In this document: positions 33,171 through 42,249 of the stretch, in pieces
Numbering within the stretch: the stretch's first letter is position 1
Layout of the letters: the number at the start of each line of letters is the position of its first letter
Assembly: GCF_023921125.1 (NCBI RefSeq)
Contig: NZ_CP099466.1
Coordinates: 2,356,001 to 2,420,000, forward strand
Source: Arthrobacter caoxuetaonis
GTDB taxonomy: Bacteria > Actinomycetota > Actinomycetes > Actinomycetales > Micrococcaceae
Reading direction: 5' to 3'
Length of the DNA: 64,000 nt
The notes under the pieces: generated by a model
Databases searched by the model: none
Told to the model about the DNA's origin: nothing
The model's input: only the letters and a program-made list of their open reading frames with translations
Translations under genes and position numbers: made by a program

Positions 33171-36100
33171 TCAGGCCGGGAGGGTTTCAGCTGCCCGGAA
33201 CCGCACCGTGGAGCCGTTGCGTCCCCGGGTGATCTGAAGCTGGGCGCCGATGCGCTGCTTCATTTCCGCCACGTGGCTGACCAGCCCGACCACCCTGCCG
33301 CCGTCGCGCAGCCCTTCCAAGGCATCCATCACCTGTTCCAGGGCTTCCTCATCGAGGCTGCCGAAGCCTTCATCCACGAACAATGTCTCCATGCTCGTTC
33401 CGCCCGCCTCCTGCTGGACGACGTCGGCGAGGCCAAGCGCGAGTGCCAGCGAAGCCATGAAGGACTCACCGCCCGAGAGCGTGGAGGTGTCCCTGCGGAT
33501 CCCCGTCCAATCGTCGATGACGTGCAGTCCGAGTCCCGCCCGGCGGTTTCCGGAACGCGAATCATCGTGGACCAGCGAGTACCTGCCTGCCGTCATCGCA
33601 GCCAGCCGCTCTGTCGCCGCCGCAGCCACCTGTTCAAGGCGGGCGGCGAGCACATACGTACTCAGCGCCATACGGTAGCTGTTCTCACCGTTGCCGCGAG
33701 CCGTGTCACTGACGGAGGAGAGCAGGTCATGCCGCTCCTGCAGCGGACGCATCTCTTCTTCGGCAGCTGCCAGCCTGCCGGCGAGGTCTATCAAGGCGGC
33801 GGCGGATCCTTCCAGAAGCCCAATCTGCAGGGCCTTGCCCGTAACGGCCTGCCGCGCTGCCTCGGCGCTTTCCGAGGCTTCGGCAACATCCTCTTCGTTC
33901 GGCATGGTCTCAGGCTCGCCGTCGCCGTCCAGCGCTGCTGCGTCCTGGCTTTCGCGCCGCATGGCCAGCCGTGCGCTTTCCAGGTCGAGCTCCTCCAGTC
34001 CCCTGCGGAGTTCACCGGCCTCCGCCTCCGGCAGCAGTGCTGCCCTCACGGCTGCCTCGTCTGTGAACCCTGTTCCGTCCAGCGCTTCGGAAAGGGCCCG
34101 GATGGAATCTTCCTGGACGGACGCGGCATGGCCGGCAGCCTGCAGCGCAGACCTGGCGGCCCCGGAGAGGCGGCGCACGCGTTTCAGTTCCTGCACCCGA
34201 CCCATGAGGGCGGCCGGCTCTGCACCGGTCCCGCGGCCCAGAAGGCCGGCGGCCTCTTCCGCAGCTGCTGCGCCCCGTGCCTGGGCCTGGGCAGCATCCT
34301 GGAGCAGGAGCGATACCCGGCGGTCGAGCTGCCCGATTTCGTCCTCAAGGCTGCGCAGGCGTTCTTCGTCCGCAGCGAGCTGCTGCGCGGCCGCCTGGGC
34401 GACCCGGTAATCCCGTTCCGCTTCTTCGCCCGCACGGCGGGCTTCGCCGGCGTCGGCTTCGCCGCCCTGCCCCCGGAGGCTGGAGACTTCGGCGGCGTCG
34501 GTCTCTGCCGCGAGGCGTGCCGCGTCCCATTCCTTTTCCGCAGCCTCGGTGGACTGCCGTGCCGCTGCTTCTTCCTCGCGGGTGACGAAGCCTCCGTCTT
34601 CCGGCAACGGAGCCGGGTCCGGATGGCTGGTGCTTCCGCAGACCGGGCAGCCTTCGCCGTCCTGAAGCGCCGAGGCGAGCTCGGCGGCAGCCTGGTCCAG
34701 ACGGAGCTGGAGCAGGCCCTGCCACTTCTCACGCTGGTCCTGGTAGCGCTGCCGCGCATCGGCGGCGGATTCGCCGGACGCTGCCGAAGCGGCAAGGGCC
34801 CGCTTGTAGGCTGCGATCACCTCTTGGGTCCTGGCTGCCTCCTCCATCCGGGCACGGGAAGCCTGAACAGCTGCAGCCGCCGTCCGCAGCGCGGGAAGTC
34901 CGGAACGGAGCTCGTCCTGCTCTTCGCGCAGCGTCCCGGCTGTCTTCTGAACGCCGTCCGCTTCCGCCCGAAGCGTTTCCTCCCGGGTACGGTCTGCGGC
35001 AGCCTGCCGGTGCAGCGCCGCAGCACGCTCCGCTTCGGCCAGGAGTACTTCGGCAGCGGATATTTCCGCCGCCGTGTGTTCATCCAATCCGTCGAGTCCG
35101 GCCGGAACCGGCAGTGCCTCCGCGGCGGATTCGCCACCGTCGCCGGCCGGAACCAGCTCGGCAAAACCGGCGCGGCCTGCAGCGTGCCGCAGTTCCCCGA
35201 GGGAGTCTGCGGCCGCAGCGGAGGCATTCCGGAAGCTCCGTGCAGCGGAGGCGCAGGCCGCCAGGTAGCCCGCGAGGCCGGCTGCACGGTCATGATCCTT
35301 GAGCGCCCGCCGACGGGGAACCATGGCGGCTTCACGCCGGGCATGCTCCCGTTCGTCTGCCTCCAGCTGGAGCAGGGCCATGCCGCGGGCGCGTCGGGCC
35401 TGCAGCTGGTGGAGGGCTTCCTCTGCGCGCTCCAGCTCCGAGCTGCTTTCCTCCTGCTCTGCACGCAGGGCGTCCAGGCGTTCCGCGAGAGAGTCCTGCA
35501 CGGACTGCAGCCAAGCCGAGTCCTGCTCGGCCTCCTGGTGCTGCTCCGGATTGTCTTCATCCTCCGCAGGTTCTCCCAGCAGCTTGGCGCAGCGCATGAT
35601 TTCGTTCCGGGCCTGGGCCCGCAGGAGTTCACTGGCGGACCGTGCCTCGGCGAGGCGGGCACGTGCGGCGTCCGTCTGTTCCTTGAGCTGCCGCTCGATT
35701 TCCTCGAAACGCCATGTGCCAAAAAGCCGCTGCAGCAGGTCCGCGCGGGACGTTGCATCGGCCCGCAGGAAAGCGGCGAAGTCCCCCTGGGGAAGCATGA
35801 CCACACGGGTGAACTGCTCCCGGCTCATCCCGAGCAGGCTTTGGATCTCCGCGGCGGCCTCATCATTGCGGGCCGTCTTCTGCGTCCATTCACCGTTGAC
35901 GAACTCGCTGAGCAGGGTCCGCGCCTGTTCCGTGACGGTTCCGGTCGCACTGCCGGCCCGTTTGGCCGGGCGCTCCCACTGAGGATTGCGTACCACCTTG
36001 AAACGGCGCGGCCCGGCACTGAAGTCCAGGACAACTTCCGGCGGCGTCCCCGGGGACGCGTGGTCGCTGCGCAGCTTGCGGGCTTCCTGCCTGGCTCCGG

Positions 36101-36269
36101 GAACCGAACCGTACAGGGCGAAACAAATGGCATCGAGGACACTGGTCTTGCCGGCGCCGGTGGGCCCGTTGAGCAGAAACAGACCCTGGGCGCCCAGTTC
36201 GTCGAAGTCAATGGACTGGCGGTCCGCAAAGGGTCCGAACGCCTGCATCTCCAACCGGTGGATCCTCAT
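33171..36269 (-). CDS. sbcC: Exonuclease SbcC, SMC-like ATPase subunit
   Basis: 1032 residues, typical length. It pairs with SbcD to open DNA hairpins and process double-strand ends. The N-terminal half-ATPase has Walker A LNGPTGAGKTSVLDAICFAL. Two long Ala/Glu/Arg-rich coiled coils flank the zinc hook DGEGCPVCGSTSHPDP at the middle. The C-terminal half has the ABC signature TLSGGESFMASLALALGLAD and Walker B/D-loop TLFVDEGFGSLDEE. Its ATG overlaps the sbcD stop by 4 nt. The opposite strand carries a long open frame that is only a GC-driven shadow. Confidence 0.96.
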   Translation of the reverse strand: MRIHRLEMQAFGPFADRQSIDFDELGAQGLFLLNGPTGAGKTSVLDAICFALYGSVPGARQEARKLRSDHASPGTPPEVVLDFSAGPRRFKVVRNPQWERPAKRAGSATGTVTEQARTLLSEFVNGEWTQKTARNDEAAAEIQSLLGMSREQFTRVVMLPQGDFAAFLRADATSRADLLQRLFGTWRFEEIERQLKEQTDAARARLAEARSASELLRAQARNEIMRCAKLLGEPAEDEDNPEQHQEAEQDSAWLQSVQDSLAERLDALRAEQEESSSELERAEEALHQLQARRARGMALLQLEADEREHARREAAMVPRRRALKDHDRAAGLAGYLAACASAARSFRNASAAAADSLGELRHAAGRAGFAELVPAGDGGESAAEALPVPAGLDGLDEHTAAEISAAEVLLAEAERAAALHRQAAADRTREETLRAEADGVQKTAGTLREEQDELRSGLPALRTAAAAVQASRARMEEAARTQEVIAAYKRALAASAASGESAADARQRYQDQREKWQGLLQLRLDQAAAELASALQDGEGCPVCGSTSHPDPAPLPEDGGFVTREEEAAARQSTEAAEKEWDAARLAAETDAAEVSSLRGQGGEADAGEARRAGEEAERDYRVAQAAAQQLAADEERLRSLEDEIGQLDRRVSLLLQDAAQAQARGAAAAEEAAGLLGRGTGAEPAALMGRVQELKRVRRLSGAARSALQAAGHAASVQEDSIRALSEALDGTGFTDEAAVRAALLPEAEAGELRRGLEELDLESARLAMRRESQDAAALDGDGEPETMPNEEDVAEASESAEAARQAVTGKALQIGLLEGSAAALIDLAGRLAAAEEEMRPLQERHDLLSSVSDTARGNGENSYRMALSTYVLAARLEQVAAAATERLAAMTAGRYSLVHDDSRSGNRRAGLGLHVIDDWTGIRRDTSTLSGGESFMASLALALGLADVVQQEAGGTSMETLFVDEGFGSLDEEALEQVMDALEGLRDGGRVVGLVSHVAEMKQRIGAQLQITRGRNGSTVRFRAAETLPA

Positions 36270-37429
36270 TTGGAAACCTCTGCCGCGTTGACCTTGCCCA
36301 GGACTTCAGCGAAGAGGTCCCGTTCCTCGGGTGCTGCCTCGCGGGACCGGACATGGTCCAGGAATCCGCAGCAGACGTCCAGGTCATCTGTCGCCCGGGC
36401 CAGCCGCGTGCTGTAGCTCTCGTTGACTCCGCGGGAGCCGGACGGCGGCTCGAAGGCGAGGACCAGTGTGCCGGGGAAGCGGGACCGGATGCGTTCCATC
36501 GCTTTGGGAGGCCGCTGCTCATCGGTCAGGGTCACCTGGCACCAGGCGTCTTCGGCAGTGCCCAGGTGAGGATCTTCCAGGAGTCCTTCCAGGGTCCCCC
36601 GCAGGACCTGCAGGTTCCGCGGCGCCTTCCAGGGCACGGGAGTAACTGCAGTGAGGCCGCCGTCGTCGATCTCGACCAGCAGTCCGCCCTTGGACTGGCG
36701 CGCTTCGGAAAAGGAATACGGAAGGGGCGAGCCGCTGTACCAGACGTTGGGGGCCAGTTCCTGGCGCCCGTGCAGATGCCCCAGGGCTGCGTAGGTGAAG
36801 CCGCTGAACAGATCCAGGGGTACCGCACCGACACCGCCCACCGAGAGGTCGCGTTCGCTGTCGGAGGTGATCCCTCCGCTGGCAAAGGTGTGGGCCATGA
36901 CGAGCGGCAGGACCGGTGCACCGGCTGCCTCCCTGCGGGCCACGTCTTCGCGGATGCGGCGGACCGCTTCGCCCAGGACGCCGGTGTGTGTCGGTGACAC
37001 GTCCGGACCAAGTTCCGGTGCAGCCAGCCGCGGTTCCAGGTAGGGAATGCCGTACACGGCAACCGGGGTGCCCTCCCCCAGCAGGACCGGTGCCGTGATC
37101 GCTTCGATCCCGGTGCGCAGATGCACCCCGCCCTGCTCGAAGATCCTGCCGCCGAAGCCCAGCCTTGCGGCGGAATCGTGGTTGCCGCTGGTGAGGATGA
37201 CGCGGGCGCCGGCTGCCGTGATGTCGGCAAGGGCCTGGTCCAGGAGACGGACGACGTCGACGCCGGGAAGCGCGCGGTCGTACACGTCACCGGAAATGAG
37301 GACGGCATCCACTGCCGAGGTGCGGACCGTGTCGAGCAGCTGGGCCAGGAACGCCCGCTGGGCGTCCAGCATGCCGACTCCGTGGAAAGACCGGCCCAGG
37401 TGCCAGTCTGAGGTGTGCAGGATTCGCAT
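36266..37429 (-). CDS. sbcD: Exonuclease SbcD, metallophosphoesterase subunit
   Basis: 387 residues. The calcineurin-type nuclease motifs are complete: HTSDWHLGRSF, LISGDVYDRALP, ILTSGNHDSA, VMAHTFASGG and ALGHLHGRQ, giving the Mn2+ site. The C-terminal capping region follows. The start chosen is the ATG immediately before RILHTSDWHLG; the longer frame begins inside a hairpin. No Shine-Dalgarno precedes it, but TAGTTT lies 7 nt upstream, so the sbcDC mRNA is probably leaderless. SbcC overlaps its stop by 4 nt. Confidence 0.96.
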   Translation of the reverse strand: MRILHTSDWHLGRSFHGVGMLDAQRAFLAQLLDTVRTSAVDAVLISGDVYDRALPGVDVVRLLDQALADITAAGARVILTSGNHDSAARLGFGGRIFEQGGVHLRTGIEAITAPVLLGEGTPVAVYGIPYLEPRLAAPELGPDVSPTHTGVLGEAVRRIREDVARREAAGAPVLPLVMAHTFASGGITSDSERDLSVGGVGAVPLDLFSGFTYAALGHLHGRQELAPNVWYSGSPLPYSFSEARQSKGGLLVEIDDGGLTAVTPVPWKAPRNLQVLRGTLEGLLEDPHLGTAEDAWCQVTLTDEQRPPKAMERIRSRFPGTLVLAFEPPSGSRGVNESYSTRLARATDDLDVCCGFLDHVRSREAAPEERDLFAEVLGKVNAAEVSK

Positions 37430-37436
37430 ACCAACC

Positions 37437-37442
37437 AAACTA
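37437..37442 (-). promoter_or_regulatory. -10 box (TAGTTT) for leaderless sbcDC
   Basis: TAGTTT (reading leftward) ends 7 nt before the sbcD ATG. Its -35 region would fall within the long hairpin at 37449-37498. Confidence 0.5.
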
Positions 37443-37448
37443 CCGCCC

Positions 37449-37498
37449 GCGGGTGACACTTCCGTTCCGGCGCCTGCCGGACCGGAAGTGTCACCCGC
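37449..37498. terminator. Long perfect hairpin between the aquaporin gene and sbcD
   Basis: Perfect 16-bp arms (37449-37464 and 37483-37498) plus an inner CCGG/CCGG pairing (37467-37470 with 37477-37480). There is no T-run. It lies 14 bp past the aquaporin stop and immediately upstream of the sbcD -10 box, so it may act as both a terminator and part of the sbcD promoter region. Confidence 0.6.
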
Positions 37499-37512
37499 CG
37501 GTGCAGCCGATC

Positions 37513-38484
37513 CTAGGAGCGCCGGGGATCCGCCGTGCCGTTGTCCGGGTCGCCGTCGCTGTCCCGGGCATCGTCTTTGTCAAAGAAGCCGCGCGCTTCG
37601 TTATCTTGCTGCGGGTCAGCCTGCACGGCGGGAGCCGTGCCGGTCTCCGGTGACAACCGGGAGGCAGCAGCCGTGCCGCCGTCGGCGTCGTCCGGCTCGC
37701 CTTCCGTGACCTGCACTGCCGGGGAAGCGGAGAGATCGAGGCTGCGGTAGATCAGGCCGGTGATTGCGGCGCCAAGCAGCGGAGCCACCCAGAAGAGCCA
37801 AAGCTCGCCCAGGGCCCAGCTTTCAGCGAAGACCGCGGTGGCCGTGGAACGGGCGGGGTTGATGGATCCGCCGGTGATGGGGACCAGGAACGTCAGCAGG
37901 GCTGCGTAGGTCACGCCGGTGGCAAAGGCGGCTGCAGCGGACGTCATGCGCGTGCCGCCGCCCAGGAAGACGGCAGTCAGGAGCGCCGCGGCGATGACCT
38001 CGGTCAGGAGTGCCCCGGCAAGCGGGAACTGTGTTGCCGAGTGCTCGGCGAAGCCGTTGGCGACGGCGGAGAAGAACGGCTGTGTCTCGGGAATCTGCGG
38101 GTGACCGGTCATGGAGACCCAGAGGATGACGGCCGCGAGCAGCGCGCCGACCACCTGGGCCACGATGTAGGGCACCACAGACTTCCAGCTGGTCCTGCCG
38201 GCCAGCGCACTTGCCACGGTGATGGTCGGGAGGAAGTGGCCCCCGGAGATGTAGCCGAAAGCAATGATGGCCGCGGCCAGGACAAGTCCGAAGGCCAAGG
38301 GGGCGGAGAGCCCGCCGGAGGGGTTGAAGAAGGAAACGCCCAGGCCTGCCAGCACCAGGAGGAAGGAACCGGCCGCTTCAGCGATGCTGCGGCCGACGAG
38401 CCCATACGAACGCAGGGGGGTGATCCGGGCGGACCCGGTCTCTGCAGCCGAGGCTCCGGCTGGGAAATGTGGCTCAGCAGTCAT
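37513..38484 (-). CDS. MIP/aquaporin-family channel with an altered first NPA motif
   Basis: 323 residues with six predicted helices and the two family half-helices. The first half has AEAAGSFLLVLAGLG and then SGGHFLPTITVASAL, where canonical channels read SGxHxNPAVTL: NPA is replaced by LPT (residues 85-87). The second motif, GGSINPARSTATA (NPA 209-211), is intact, including the selectivity-filter Arg. A hydrophilic, acidic C-terminal tail of about 75 residues follows the last helix. The change at the pore centre may alter selectivity away from pure water or glycerol. The ATG used has AGGA 12 nt upstream; an in-frame ATG at 38514 is an alternative. Confidence 0.85.
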   Translation of the reverse strand: MTAEPHFPAGASAAETGSARITPLRSYGLVGRSIAEAAGSFLLVLAGLGVSFFNPSGGLSAPLAFGLVLAAAIIAFGYISGGHFLPTITVASALAGRTSWKSVVPYIVAQVVGALLAAVILWVSMTGHPQIPETQPFFSAVANGFAEHSATQFPLAGALLTEVIAAALLTAVFLGGGTRMTSAAAAFATGVTYAALLTFLVPITGGSINPARSTATAVFAESWALGELWLFWVAPLLGAAITGLIYRSLDLSASPAVQVTEGEPDDADGGTAAASRLSPETGTAPAVQADPQQDNEARGFFDKDDARDSDGDPDNGTADPRRS

Positions 38485-38660
38485 TGAGGAGAAGTTCCTA
38501 TCAGTGGGAGACATATTGTTGCCGCAAGCGGCGCTCACGCGCCCGGGAGAACCCGGAACGGTGCAAACCACCCAGACTTCCACTGGTTCCTGTGAGTCCG
38601 CTGGGTGCGCACTGAGCATACACTCGCACCGTCTGAACGGAAGGGCGCAGGCAGGAGACC

Positions 38661-38666
38661 TATGCT
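38661..38666 (+). promoter_or_regulatory. -10 box (TATGCT) for a leaderless ADP-ribosylglycohydrolase mRNA
   Basis: TATGCT ends 6 nt before the GTG at 38673. GGAAGG directly touches the GTG and is too close to serve as a ribosome-binding site. Confidence 0.5.
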
Positions 38667-38672
38667 GGAAGG

Positions 38673-39791
38673 GTGAAACCATCTTCCGATGCCGGTTCCG
38701 GGACACCGGACCCCGCCGCTGCGCAACCCTCCGACTCCGCACAGTTCAAGGACAAGGTCCGGGGCTGCCTGCTGGGAGGAGCGGTTGGCGACGCCCTCGG
38801 CTATGCCGTGGAGTTCGATTCGATGGACGGTATCCGCTCCCGTTTTGGCACGGCAGGACTCTCCGGCTTTGAGCAGCTTGGACTTCCCGCCCCCATCTCG
38901 GACGACACCCAAATGACCCTCTACACCGTGGACGGGCTCGTGGAGGTGCTGGAATGGGCCAACGACGGCGTTGGCGCCGACGAGACGGCCTGCCTGTGGC
39001 TGGCTTACCTGCGCTGGCTCAAGACCCAGGGCGAGGCCTTGCCTGCGAATGCACCGGACCAGCCCGGACGCTGGATCGATGCGCAGGAGGTGCTCCATCA
39101 CCGCCGTGCTCCGGGCAATGCCTGCCTGTCCGGGCTGATGACCGGAGAAATGGGTACGCGCACGCGCCCGGTCAACCCGGATTCCAAGGGCTGCGGCACC
39201 GTTATGCGTTCCGCCCCCTTTGGCCTGCTTCCCTGGATCGAGGCGGAAACGGTCTACAAGTTCAGCTCCGACGGCGCTGCCCTGACGCATGGGCATCCGT
39301 CCGCGATCCACAGCGCCGCTGTCTTCAGCACGCTGATCCATGACCTGCTCCCCGACGGGGCTGCACTCGACGGGGCCGCTGCGGCTGCCGTACGGCGCGC
39401 GGCTGCCAGCGGCGTTCCGGAACTCGCCGCCCGTCTGGAGGCCGCCGTCGCGCTTGCTGCGCAAGAGCTGGCCGGAGACGCCGATGCATCCCCGGAGCGC
39501 ATGACGCAGGCGCTGGGGGAAGGCTGGGTCGCTGAAGAAGCTCTGGCCATTGGCCTTTACTGCGCCCTGGCATCCGCGGACGCAGGCTCACCGGAAGCCC
39601 AGTTCCGCAAGGCTGTCAGCCTGGCGGCCAACCACGACGGCGACAGCGATTCGACCGCCTCGGTGGCCGGCAACATCATGGGCACGCTGTACGGCCGCAC
39701 TGCGGTACCGGCCGACTGGATCCAGGCCATCGATGCACGGGACACCGTGGAAAAGATGGCCGACGCGCTGATCCGGGTTACGGCAGGCTAA
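38673..39791 (+). CDS. ADP-ribosylglycohydrolase family protein
   Basis: 372 residues. All-helical DraG/ARH fold with both metal-binding clusters: RGCLLGGAVGDALGYAVEFD followed by ISDDTQMTLYT near the N-terminus, and NHDGDSDSTASVAGNIMG near the C-terminus, where the Asp pair completes the di-Mg2+ site. Such enzymes remove ADP-ribose from proteins, nucleic acids or small molecules. No nitrogenase or ART toxin gene is nearby, so the target is unknown. The product feeds free ADP-ribose back to NAD turnover, and ADP-ribose-type compounds are NrtR ligands. Start GTG, probably leaderless. Confidence 0.9.
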   Translation: MKPSSDAGSGTPDPAAAQPSDSAQFKDKVRGCLLGGAVGDALGYAVEFDSMDGIRSRFGTAGLSGFEQLGLPAPISDDTQMTLYTVDGLVEVLEWANDGVGADETACLWLAYLRWLKTQGEALPANAPDQPGRWIDAQEVLHHRRAPGNACLSGLMTGEMGTRTRPVNPDSKGCGTVMRSAPFGLLPWIEAETVYKFSSDGAALTHGHPSAIHSAAVFSTLIHDLLPDGAALDGAAAAAVRRAAASGVPELAARLEAAVALAAQELAGDADASPERMTQALGEGWVAEEALAIGLYCALASADAGSPEAQFRKAVSLAANHDGDSDSTASVAGNIMGTLYGRTAVPADWIQAIDARDTVEKMADALIRVTAG

Positions 39792-39807
39792 AACCGGGGC
39801 CGGCAGC

Positions 39808-40812
39808 CTATTGGCTGGCCGCCGGCCAGGTCCCGCCGAGCATCTGCAGGAACTCGGCCTCGGAAAGCACCTCGATGCGCTGGCCGCGTTCATGCAGGTC
39901 CAGGACCCTCCTGGCCTTACCCGTGACGCGGCCGTTTCGCAGGTCCCCTGCTTCGAAGCCGTCACCCACCACCAGGACAGTAGTGGAACGGGTCACGTTG
40001 CTGGCCGGCCGTGCACCCAGCTCAGCGGCACGGTCCTTGGCGTCCTGCCGTGGCATGCCCAGGTTGCCCGTGAACACCACGGTCTGTCCAAAGAGCGGAT
40101 GGCCCGGAAACGCATCCAGGTTGGGCGGAGGATTCACTCCCTCGGAAGGCCAGCCGCTGAAGGACCCCGCGGCCGAGGGTGCACCGGTTCCGCGCTCCAG
40201 CGCGTCGCGGGTGGCCTTGGACACCGGATCGATGCCGGGGCGGTAGGCCGGGGCATGGTTGGGCGCTTTGCCCTGGAGTGCGAAGTACTCAGCGGTCCCC
40301 GGAGCACCAGAGCGCCGGATGATGTCGATGAGGATTCCGGCGCAGGCGCGGGCATCCGCGGCCGCGTCGTGGTGGTTCTCCAGCGGCACCCCTGCCGCTT
40401 CCGCCACGAACGGCAGGGAATGCGAGGGCAGGGAATAGGTGCGCCGAGACAGCATGACGGTGCAGGCATAGTCATAGGCAGGCCCCGCCAGTCCGGAGAC
40501 TTCCAGGGCGGAGCGGATGACACCGAGGTCGAAGGCGGCGTTGTGTGCCACGAGCAGGTCCTCGCCGATGAAAGCGCCGATCTCGGGAAAGAGCTCGCCG
40601 AACCGGGGTTTGCCCGCCACCATCGACGCCTCGATGCCGTGGATGCCGGTGTTGCGCCGGTCAAAGAAATCGTGTCCCTCGGGCGGGCGCATCAGCCAGG
40701 ACGTTTCCTCGACGATCCGGCCGTCCCGGACTTTGCTCAGGCCGACCGAGCAGGGAGATCCGCGGAAACCATTTGCAGTCTCAAAATCTATGGCGGTGAA
40801 ATCTACGCCCAC
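39808..40812 (-). CDS. DEDDh 3'-5' exonuclease fused to a BRCT domain
   Basis: 334 residues from a GTG 1 nt after the DedA stop. The N-terminal DnaQ-like domain has ExoI FTAIDFETAN, ExoII LLVAHNAAFDLGV and ExoIII HHDAAADARACAGI, giving the DEDDh set. A Pro-rich linker leads to a C-terminal BRCT domain (HPLFGQTVVFTGNLGMPRQD; NVTRSTTVLVVGDGFEAGD). Proofreading-like or repair trimming directed by the BRCT module is likely. Similar exonuclease-BRCT proteins occur in many actinobacteria, separate from the DNA polymerase III epsilon subunit. Confidence 0.9.
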   Translation of the reverse strand: MGVDFTAIDFETANGFRGSPCSVGLSKVRDGRIVEETSWLMRPPEGHDFFDRRNTGIHGIEASMVAGKPRFGELFPEIGAFIGEDLLVAHNAAFDLGVIRSALEVSGLAGPAYDYACTVMLSRRTYSLPSHSLPFVAEAAGVPLENHHDAAADARACAGILIDIIRRSGAPGTAEYFALQGKAPNHAPAYRPGIDPVSKATRDALERGTGAPSAAGSFSGWPSEGVNPPPNLDAFPGHPLFGQTVVFTGNLGMPRQDAKDRAAELGARPASNVTRSTTVLVVGDGFEAGDLRNGRVTGKARRVLDLHERGQRIEVLSEAEFLQMLGGTWPAASQ

Positions 40813-40813
40813 G

Positions 40814-41500
40814 TCAGGAATCTTCGGCCGTGCGCTGGGCCTTCTTCCGGCGGTAGGAGCGGATCTTGGACGTGATATACCAGATGCCGCCGATCAGGAC
40901 GGCCGCGATCACGATCTTCTGGAAGATCCCGGCGTATTCCTCAACGATGTGCCAGCTTTCGCCCAGGAAGAAACCGGAGAACACGAAGATGCTGTTCCAG
41001 ATAAGGCTGCCGGCAGTGGTCAGCCCCAGGAACTTGAGCATGGGCATCTTCTCGATGCCGGCCGGGATGGAGATCAGGGAGCGGAAGATGGGGATCATCC
41101 GCCCGAAGAACACGGCCTTGTAGCCGTGCTTCAAGAACCAGGCCTCCACCTTGTCCACGTCCTCGATGTCCACCAGCGGAACCTTTTCCACGATGGCACG
41201 CATCCGGTCGCGGCCCAGCCAGGCGCCGAGTCCATACAGCGCCCAGGCGCCAAGGACGGATCCAAGCGTCGTCCAGATCAGGGCTTCGACAATGGAGAAG
41301 TTGCCCTGGCTCGCGGCGAAACCGGCCAGCGGGAGGATTACTTCGCTCGGCAGCGGAGGAAACAGGTTCTCCAAAGCAATGGCAAGCCCCGCGCCGGGGG
41401 CGCCGATGGCTTCCATGATGCTTACGGCCCACTCGGCAACCCCTCCCAAAGCCGAATCGGAGCTGGAGGGGTCTGTGGCGGCGCTGATCAGGATACTCAT
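40814..41500 (-). CDS. DedA-family membrane protein
   Basis: 228 residues. Typical DedA (SNARE-associated) layout: LENLFPPLPSEVILPLAGF with the membrane-embedded acidic residue, GAWALYGLGAWLGRDRMR, and the amphipathic FFGRMIPIFRSLISIPAG containing the conserved FxxR(x)xPxxR-type arginines. Four to five helices are predicted, with a basic C-terminal end (RSYRRKKAQR). Members move undecaprenyl phosphate or phospholipids across the membrane and support cell-envelope homeostasis. It lies downstream of rdgB and is followed 1 nt later by the exonuclease-BRCT gene. Confidence 0.92.
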   Translation of the reverse strand: MSILISAATDPSSSDSALGGVAEWAVSIMEAIGAPGAGLAIALENLFPPLPSEVILPLAGFAASQGNFSIVEALIWTTLGSVLGAWALYGLGAWLGRDRMRAIVEKVPLVDIEDVDKVEAWFLKHGYKAVFFGRMIPIFRSLISIPAGIEKMPMLKFLGLTTAGSLIWNSIFVFSGFFLGESWHIVEEYAGIFQKIVIAAVLIGGIWYITSKIRSYRRKKAQRTAEDS

Positions 41501-41601
41501 ATCGGAACCAATTGTGCCCTACTGGTCCGCAGGCCAAGAATGCCGGGGCCCGTCCGCGGTGTGCCGCAGCACAGATCACCTGCCCGAAGCAGTGGCGCAA
41601 A

Positions 41602-42249
41602 TCACCCCTGCGCCGGCTCCTGGGATCCGCCGAGGACCCGGACGATGGCAGGCAGCAGCGCACGGAACGCCTGGCCCCGGTGGCTGATTGCATTCTTCTC
41701 GTCGGAGCTCAGTTCGGCACAGCTCCGGGTCTCCCCCAGCGGCTTCAGGATCGGATCGTAGCCGAATCCGCCGCTGCCGCGCGGCTCGCCCAGCAGCGTT
41801 CCGCGCAGCTCACCGCGCTCCACGACTTCGGCTCCGCCGGGGACTGCGAGGGCCGCAGCACACACGAAGGCCGCACTCCGGTGCTCCTGCCCGATGTCCG
41901 CCAGCTGCGCCAGCAGCAGCTCCAGGTTCGCGGCATCATTGCCGTGGACACCGGACCAGCGGGCGGAGAAGATGCCCGGTGCGCCGCCGAGGACGTCCAC
42001 GGCGAGCCCGGAATCGTCGGCGATGGCCGGCAGGCCGGTTGCGGCGGCAACGGCACGTGCCTTCAGGAGCGAGTTTTCTTCAAAGGTGACACCGGTTTCG
42101 GGGACGTCCGGAACACCGGCTGCAGCGGCGTCGATCACCTGGGTATCCACGTCGAGTCCGGGAATCCGTCCGCGCAGCAGCTCACGCAGTTCCCGGAGCT
42201 TGCCGGCGTTGCGTGTCGCCAGGACCAGGCGGGGTTCGACGGCGTTCAC
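41602..42249 (-). CDS. rdgB: dITP/XTP pyrophosphatase (RdgB/HAM1 family)
   Basis: 215 residues. It hydrolyses non-canonical purine nucleoside triphosphates (ITP, dITP, XTP) to the monophosphate, keeping them out of DNA. Family motifs are [47 protein letters not shown] [10 protein letters not shown], and [10 protein letters not shown] at the end. The start overlaps the rph stop by 4 nt, a gene pair widely conserved in Gram-positives. Confidence 0.96.
   Translation of the reverse strand: MNAVEPRLVLATRNAGKLRELRELLRGRIPGLDVDTQVIDAAAAGVPDVPETGVTFEENSLLKARAVAAATGLPAIADDSGLAVDVLGGAPGIFSARWSGVHGNDAANLELLLAQLADIGQEHRSAAFVCAAALAVPGGAEVVERGELRGTLLGEPRGSGGFGYDPILKPLGETRSCAELSSDEKNAISHRGQAFRALLPAIVRVLGGSQEPAQG

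Noticed and set aside
33081..36416. 1111-residue open frame on the + strand over sbcC
   Set aside because: Opposite-strand shadow of sbcC caused by high GC and biased third positions. Its protein is Cys/Arg/Leu-rich with no domain, while the - strand encodes a complete SbcC.
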